Virus record (IMG/VR): IMGVR_UViG_3300001533_002457
Coordinates: 1 to 50,509 of that record
Source of the DNA: a virus
Length of the DNA: 50,509 nt
Direction: 5' to 3' (one strand)
Below the pieces are notes generated by a model. It searched no databases, was not told where the DNA came from, and saw only the letters and a program-made list of their open reading frames with translations. How positions within the stretch are numbered: the first letter of the stretch is position 1; each line of letters begins with the position of its first letter. Below, piece by piece: positions 47,468-50,509 of this stretch. A program made the position numbers and the translations under genes.

Positions 47468-48102
47468 CAAGTTGACATTCTCTTATGAACTCTGCCTAAA
47501 ATCTTAGTTTTACCTTTTGCATCTGGATTCTGACCAGTTTCTTTACGATATTTTTCAGTTTCTTGTTGTTTCATAATATCTTTAAGATAACTTTCACCCT
47601 TACGAGTTACTTTCATTCTTTCTTGACGTGTCATTCCTGATGCTTGTTGTGGTTTGTAATCAGGACTGACAGTTTTCTTTGTCTTTTTCTTCAGAAGTTC
47701 AGATGCTTTCTTTTCAGCTTCTTTTGCTTTTGGTTTTTCAGTTGGTGCTTGACCACCAGCTTTTTTTGCTGCAATTCTGGCTTGTGCTGCCTTTCTTCTT
47801 TCTTCTTTTGCTGCAGCTAACTGTCTTTCTCTTGCACTTCCACGTTCTTGTTCAGGTTGTTGTTCTCTTTCACTTCTTGCTTTCGTGGAACCAATATCTT
47901 TTCGATCTTTGTATGGACCAACAGGTTCTTGTTTTCCACCACCAACTGCTTTCACTCTTGGTTTCACACCAGGACGGCGCCTTTGTGTTGCAGGTCTCTT
48001 AGGCTCTTTTCTTCCACCTTCACCAGTCTGTTTAATTTGCGAACGACCCATAATTTCAGGGTCATAATTTGCTTCTGCAAGAAATTGACTGAGTGTTTTC
48101 AT
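47467..48102 (-). CDS. Candidate internal head protein with capsid-targeting N-terminus
   Basis: The product is 211 residues and highly basic. Its N-terminus MKTLSQFLAEA closely matches the T4 capsid-targeting sequence (MKTYQEFIAEA in IPII and IPIII), which is cut by the head protease gp21 after a (L/I)xE pattern; here LAE-A fits. The rest is Lys/Arg/Gln/Ala-rich (ARERQLAAAKEERRKAAQAR, LLKKKTKKTVSPDYK) with no folded core apparent, as expected for a DNA-associated protein packed in the head and injected. A late box lies 33 bases upstream. The match is by eye and the role is inferred. Confidence 0.7.
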   Translation of the reverse strand: MKTLSQFLAEANYDPEIMGRSQIKQTGEGGRKEPKRPATQRRRPGVKPRVKAVGGGKQEPVGPYKDRKDIGSTKARSEREQQPEQERGSARERQLAAAKEERRKAAQARIAAKKAGGQAPTEKPKAKEAEKKASELLKKKTKKTVSPDYKPQQASGMTRQERMKVTRKGESYLKDIMKQQETEKYRKETGQNPDAKGKTKILGRVHKRMST

Positions 48103-48116
48103 TGGATTTTATGTGT

Positions 48117-48149
48117 GGAAGCCATAATCAAAAAGTATTTATGACTTCC
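48117..48149. repeat. 11-bp-stem hairpin enclosing a late box
   Basis: GGAAGTCATAA and TTATGGCTTCC (minus strand, one T-G pair) enclose an 11-base loop. The late box straddles one arm and the loop. Confidence 0.65.
48135..48143 (-). promoter_or_regulatory. Late-type promoter box (CATAAATAC)
   Basis: CATAAATAC on the minus strand, 33 bases before the ATG at 48102; identical to the box before 4274. It separates this late-type gene from the early-type genes upstream. Confidence 0.62.
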
Positions 48150-48159
48150 ATATGATTCT

Positions 48160-48336
48160 TCAGGAGAAGAAACAGTCAGGGACGCTTAGATCTTCGACAT
48201 AAGCATCAACACTTTCAGATCCCTGAATGTCAAGAACCTTTTCCCAATCAATGTTATGAGGAGAGAAATCTTCCATAACATCAAGTTCAAGTGTGATTCT
48301 GTAACGTGCTTTTTGAGGAAGATAAGTGACAGGCAT
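48160..48336 (-). CDS. Small acidic protein of 58 residues
   Basis: ATG at 48336 follows AGGAG by seven bases; TGA at 48160. The product has an N-terminal beta segment (PVTYLPQKARYRITLELDVM) and an acidic tail (IQGSESVDAYVEDLSVPDCF). It is the first gene behind the strong promoter at 48364-48392. Without a family match the function is unknown. Confidence 0.7.
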   Translation of the reverse strand: MPVTYLPQKARYRITLELDVMEDFSPHNIDWEKVLDIQGSESVDAYVEDLSVPDCFFS

Positions 48337-48363
48337 TGAGAACTCCTGAGTGACTACCTTTTT

Positions 48364-48392
48364 AATATAGGTTATTTAGACGTAAAAGTCAA
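48364..48392 (-). promoter_or_regulatory. Consensus sigma70 promoter, early type
   Basis: On the minus strand TTGACT (48392-48387), a 17-base spacer and TATATT (48369-48364). The AACC just before the -10 matches the promoter at 49363-49391. Confidence 0.8.
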
Positions 48393-48424
48393 GGAGTTGT
48401 GGCCTGTTTGACAACTGGCACAGT

Positions 48425-48676
48425 TTAAGTTTCGGTATCATCATAAACTGATTTTCTTGACTTCACATAAGTCAATTCATTCCAATACCAAGATTGACAT
48501 ACAACTAAAACATGATCTTTAAAATGTATTCTTTTCTTCGTGTATTCACAAAATGGTTTTGGTTTTGCACTAATTTCAATTGTAATGTAATGATCTTGTG
48601 AATCTCTGAAGTACACCCATCCTTCAATATCTCTCCATTTCACATAATCATTCACTTTTGGATCATAACAACTCAT
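48425..48676 (-). CDS. Conserved cyanophage hypothetical protein
   Basis: The product is 83 residues with a beta-barrel-like composition (DPKVNDYVKWRDIEGWVYFR, YITIEISAKPKPFCEYTKKR, VVCQSWYWNELTYVKSRKSV). This pattern (NDYVxWxDIEGWVYF..CEYTK) recurs in T4-like cyanophages with no known function (from memory). It overlaps the upstream gene by four bases. Confidence 0.72.
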   Translation of the reverse strand: MSCYDPKVNDYVKWRDIEGWVYFRDSQDHYITIEISAKPKPFCEYTKKRIHFKDHVLVVCQSWYWNELTYVKSRKSVYDDTET

Positions 48677-48948
48677 GACAATAATGCATATTCCAAAGGA
48701 TTCAAATTCAACTGCATTGCAGAATATGGTGTAGTTTTTTCAATATCTACAACTTTTCCTGGTTTCTTATGATTAATTGGAGCAAGAAATACTTTTTTCT
48801 TTTTATCCCAAAAGCCCCAAACTGAACTTGGTTGTTCGCTAGTGTATGAGAAAGGTCTCAGATTCCGAATCCAAATACGAGTCATTGTTTTTGAAAATGG
48901 CTCTTGCCAGTATTCAAAACCTTCTGGAACTTGATGATGAAATTTCAT
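48673..48948 (-). CDS. Hypothetical protein of 91 residues
   Basis: The product is aromatic and basic (GFEYWQEPFSKTMTRIWIRN, SSVWGFWDKKKKVFLAPINH, then YSAMQLNLNPLEYALLS). Pattern WGFWDxKKxVFLAP suggests a small beta domain that could bind nucleic acid or partner protein. Coupled to the next gene by ATGA overlap. No family recognised. Confidence 0.68.
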   Translation of the reverse strand: MKFHHQVPEGFEYWQEPFSKTMTRIWIRNLRPFSYTSEQPSSVWGFWDKKKKVFLAPINHKKPGKVVDIEKTTPYSAMQLNLNPLEYALLS

Positions 48949-48957
48949 AAAAAATAA

Positions 48958-49104
48958 TTAGTCAAATTCTTTTTGATCTGGCGAATCTGCTCGAATTAAT
49001 TCAATTAAATTTTGAAGATCACTGATTTCTCTTTTCTGTTGTTCGATTTGAGTCTCCAAAATTGTAATTTTTGTTTGAAGACTTTCGATCATATTTTCTT
49101 CCAT
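48958..49104 (-). CDS. Small coiled-coil protein of 48 residues
   Basis: ATG at 49104, TAA at 48958. Nearly the whole product is one heptad-patterned helix (MIESLQTKITILETQIEQQK, then REISDLQNLIELIRA) with an acidic end. It starts one base after the upstream stop, so it belongs to the operon behind the 49363-49391 promoter. Confidence 0.66.
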   Translation of the reverse strand: MEENMIESLQTKITILETQIEQQKREISDLQNLIELIRADSPDQKEFD

Positions 49105-49105
49105 A

Positions 49106-49339
49106 TTAGGTAAGGAATGACTCTACAACTTGAGACTCTAGTTCGTCTACTAATTGATATTTAGTTGCTTTCTCAATATTCTCCCTCAATTTTCCATAAT
49201 GTTCAGGATACATATCATCATCTTCTGACACAATGAGATCAAAACATTCTTCAGTATCTGAAGCGATGACATTCCACAATCCACCATATTCTGAACTTGG
49301 AAATGGTACAAAATGATCGACAACAAAAAAGTACTTCAT
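49106..49339 (-). CDS. Conserved cyanophage hypothetical protein
   Basis: The product is 77 residues (KYFFVVDHFVPFPSSEYGGL, WNVIASDTEECFDLIVSEDD, then a helical end). The start VVDHxxPFPSSEYGG is a pattern I recall from other cyanophages, function unknown. ATG at 49339 follows AGGAG by five bases and is the first gene behind a strong promoter. Confidence 0.74.
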   Translation of the reverse strand: MKYFFVVDHFVPFPSSEYGGLWNVIASDTEECFDLIVSEDDDMYPEHYGKLRENIEKATKYQLVDELESQVVESFLT

Positions 49340-49362
49340 TGACTCCTGTAATTAACTTTTTA

Positions 49363-49391
49363 AGTATAGGTTATCTTCATTACATTGTCAA
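49363..49391 (-). promoter_or_regulatory. Consensus sigma70 promoter, early type
   Basis: On the minus strand TTGACA (49391-49386), a 17-base spacer ending AACC, and TATACT (49368-49363). The strongest ordinary promoter in this part of the window. Confidence 0.82.
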
Positions 49392-49410
49392 GAGTGAATG
49401 GACAGTTTCA

Positions 49411-49674
49411 TTATCGTCCACTATGCTTGTAATAATCTACAATTTCATGATAATTCACTGGACTACTCACAAGTTTCATAAAATTTGAAAATCGATTCAT
49501 ATTATTTCGATAATAATTAATATTTAATTGAATGACTTCTTTCAACTCAGTCAAAAAATCTTCAGGTGTAATATCATCATCTGTCAGATAATCATCAATG
49601 ATTTCTTGAAGACGAATTTTACGATTTTGCTCAAATGTATTATCTGGTCCCAGATAAGGTCGTTGAAGTTTCAT
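49411..49674 (-). CDS. Hypothetical protein of 87 residues
   Basis: The product is helical and acidic in the middle (RKIRLQEIIDDYLTDDDITP, FLTELKEVIQLNINYYRNNM). It is coupled to the next gene upstream by an ATGA overlap. No family recognised. Confidence 0.68.
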   Translation of the reverse strand: MKLQRPYLGPDNTFEQNRKIRLQEIIDDYLTDDDITPEDFLTELKEVIQLNINYYRNNMNRFSNFMKLVSSPVNYHEIVDYYKHSGR

Positions 49675-49940
49675 AGATCGATATTAGAATAAACTGCAGG
49701 ATCAAGTTCATATCCTGGTACTTTCTTCTCAAATTCTCTTGTAGAATTATAAATCAATTCTGAAGTTATCTCCTGAATTACAGAAAATGTTTCACCAGTA
49801 AGTTGATCCCAATTATAATTTGGATAATACTTTCCACGAACTGCATTCATACACATTGAATAGTTATTCAGTTTTTCTAAAAAAATAGTTTGATATGTAT
49901 CTTCATCAGTTGTACTTTTGAATACAGGAATATCAGCCAT
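49671..49940 (-). CDS. Hypothetical protein of 89 residues
   Basis: From the ATG at 49940 (ADIPVFKSTTDEDTYQTIFL); a frame opening at an upstream TTG would overlap the neighbour. The remainder is helical (EKLNNYSMCMNAVRGKYYPN, SVIQEITSELIYNSTREFEK). It is part of the four-gene coupled run from 50471. No family recognised. Confidence 0.67.
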   Translation of the reverse strand: MADIPVFKSTTDEDTYQTIFLEKLNNYSMCMNAVRGKYYPNYNWDQLTGETFSVIQEITSELIYNSTREFEKKVPGYELDPAVYSNIDL

Positions 49941-49942
49941 AA

Positions 49943-50197
49943 TTAAAACCAAGAACCTTGAAGAGATTTATGAGATTGTTTCATTGCTTTATAAAGTTTT
50001 TTAATTTCTTCATAAGCATCTTGAGATGATATTTTACCACCCACAGCCATATTTGTCAAATATGAAACATGATGTGAAAAATTATTCAAATTATTGATTG
50101 TTGCAATATCCAGAAAAGACATATCTGTATCTGGATTCATTGGAGGAGTTGGATACAAAAACTCCTCCTTTGCTTGTTGTGCTTTACTTGTTGTCAT
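49943..50197 (-). CDS. Hypothetical protein of 84 residues
   Basis: The product is helical (TSKAQQAKEEFLYPTPPMNP, FLDIATINNLNNFSHHVSYL, SQDAYEEIKKLYKAMKQSHK). It has a good AAGGAG sequence before its ATG inside the upstream gene, which it overlaps by 14 bases. No family recognised. Confidence 0.67.
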   Translation of the reverse strand: MTTSKAQQAKEEFLYPTPPMNPDTDMSFLDIATINNLNNFSHHVSYLTNMAVGGKISSQDAYEEIKKLYKAMKQSHKSLQGSWF

Positions 50198-50471
50198 AAG
50201 GATCTCCTTTTACGACTTGACACCATGCAATTTGAAACTTTTTATCAAAGTCTGATGTATAAACGGGATAATAGGCATTCAGTGCAGCAGTAATATCAAC
50301 AATTTGCTGTTTATCATTCGCATCTACTGCTTCTTGCAGTTTATTCAACATAAAACTAAATGTTGTAATGTTACTAAATGATTCTTCCAAATCATTCATT
50401 ACTTTCCAGGTTTTACTAATCATTGGGAACATTTCATAAAGTACTGATAACGGTTTGATGGATCCGTCCAT
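50184..50471 (-). CDS. Hypothetical protein of 95 residues
   Basis: The product is helical (SIKPLSVLYEMFPMISKTWK, FMLNKLQEAVDANDKQQIVD, ending DFDKKFQIAWCQVVKGDPYD). First gene of the coupled run leading down to 49411. Its promoter lies at or beyond the window edge. No family recognised. Confidence 0.68.
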   Translation of the reverse strand: MDGSIKPLSVLYEMFPMISKTWKVMNDLEESFSNITTFSFMLNKLQEAVDANDKQQIVDITAALNAYYPVYTSDFDKKFQIAWCQVVKGDPYDNK

Positions 50472-50474
50472 CTA

Positions 50475-50480
50475 ATTATA
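50475..50480 (-). promoter_or_regulatory. Possible -10 box near the window edge
   Basis: TATAAT on the minus strand four bases before the ATG at 50471; the -35 17 bases upstream (GTTACC) is poor. A start here would give a nearly leaderless mRNA, so this is weak. Confidence 0.25.
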
Positions 50481-50509
50481 TCACAGTTCTCATACTCGGT
50501 AACCTTCTC

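Noticed and set aside
47679-48002. Plus-strand Leu/Phe-rich frame resembling a membrane protein
   Set aside because: It is the antisense reading of the Lys/Arg/Gln/Ala-rich internal-protein candidate; such antisense frames are always hydrophobic.
1-50509. tRNA genes, integrase, insertion sequences or photosynthesis genes
   Set aside because: None was recognised on reading both strands; a tRNA scan could not be run, so a missed tRNA is possible but I saw no cloverleaf-like GGTTCGA/TTCGAAT segments in the gaps.

Overview
The window looks like part of a T4-like marine cyanophage genome (Kyanoviridae-type myovirus, probable host Synechococcus or Prochlorococcus). The evidence is a T4-ordered run of tail, baseplate, neck and terminase genes with T4-like protein signatures (gp25, gp6, gp8, gp13, gp14, gp15, gp16). 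Between them lie the very large repeat-rich structural proteins, one with a YHYH domain, that are typical of cyanophages. The host is inferred; no photosynthesis or other auxiliary metabolic gene, tRNA or integrase was seen. Every protein gene I support lies on the minus strand, so transcription runs from high to low coordinates.

Region 1, about 1-33,120: late virion genes. In transcription order they are gp25, gp6, a 4034-residue protein in the slot of T4 gp7, a 277-residue fibre-like protein, gp8, a 2571-residue protein in the slot of T4 gp9-gp12, a small coiled-coil protein, gp13, gp14, gp15, gp16, three small or medium structural proteins, and a collagen-like fibre with a C-terminal S74 chaperone. 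T4-late-like boxes (ATAAATA or CTAAATA) stand before most transcription units. Several core T4 proteins are enlarged by glycine-rich beta repeats shared among the virion proteins.

Region 2, about 33,120-36,450: small genes, a zinc-ribbon membrane protein and a GT-A glycosyltransferase. A consensus sigma70 promoter is built into the loop and tail of the terminator behind the glycosyltransferase, so it can recharge transcription into the baseplate genes.

Region 3, about 36,450-47,310: an island of roughly 35 mostly tiny genes. Fifteen copies of one intergenic element (core ACCTGCAAAGGTC) separate genes or small gene groups, always in the same orientation, with an ATG about 20-50 bases downstream. 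Recognisable products are a DEAH helicase, a KxDG nucleotidyltransferase (ligase-like) protein, and a secreted protein with a HEAHH zincin motif. At 37,171-37,370 a consensus sigma70 promoter on the opposite (plus) strand faces an array of four Shine-Dalgarno-led four-codon minigenes. This is the most unusual locus in the window.

Region 4, about 47,306-50,509: a basic protein whose N-terminus matches the T4 capsid-targeting sequence (candidate internal head protein) with its own late box, followed upstream by small early-type genes driven by two strong sigma70 promoters with 17-base spacers.

Start sites were chosen by hand where the longest frame began at a non-ATG codon or overran its neighbour. 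Several genes under 60 codons were found by reading the gaps.
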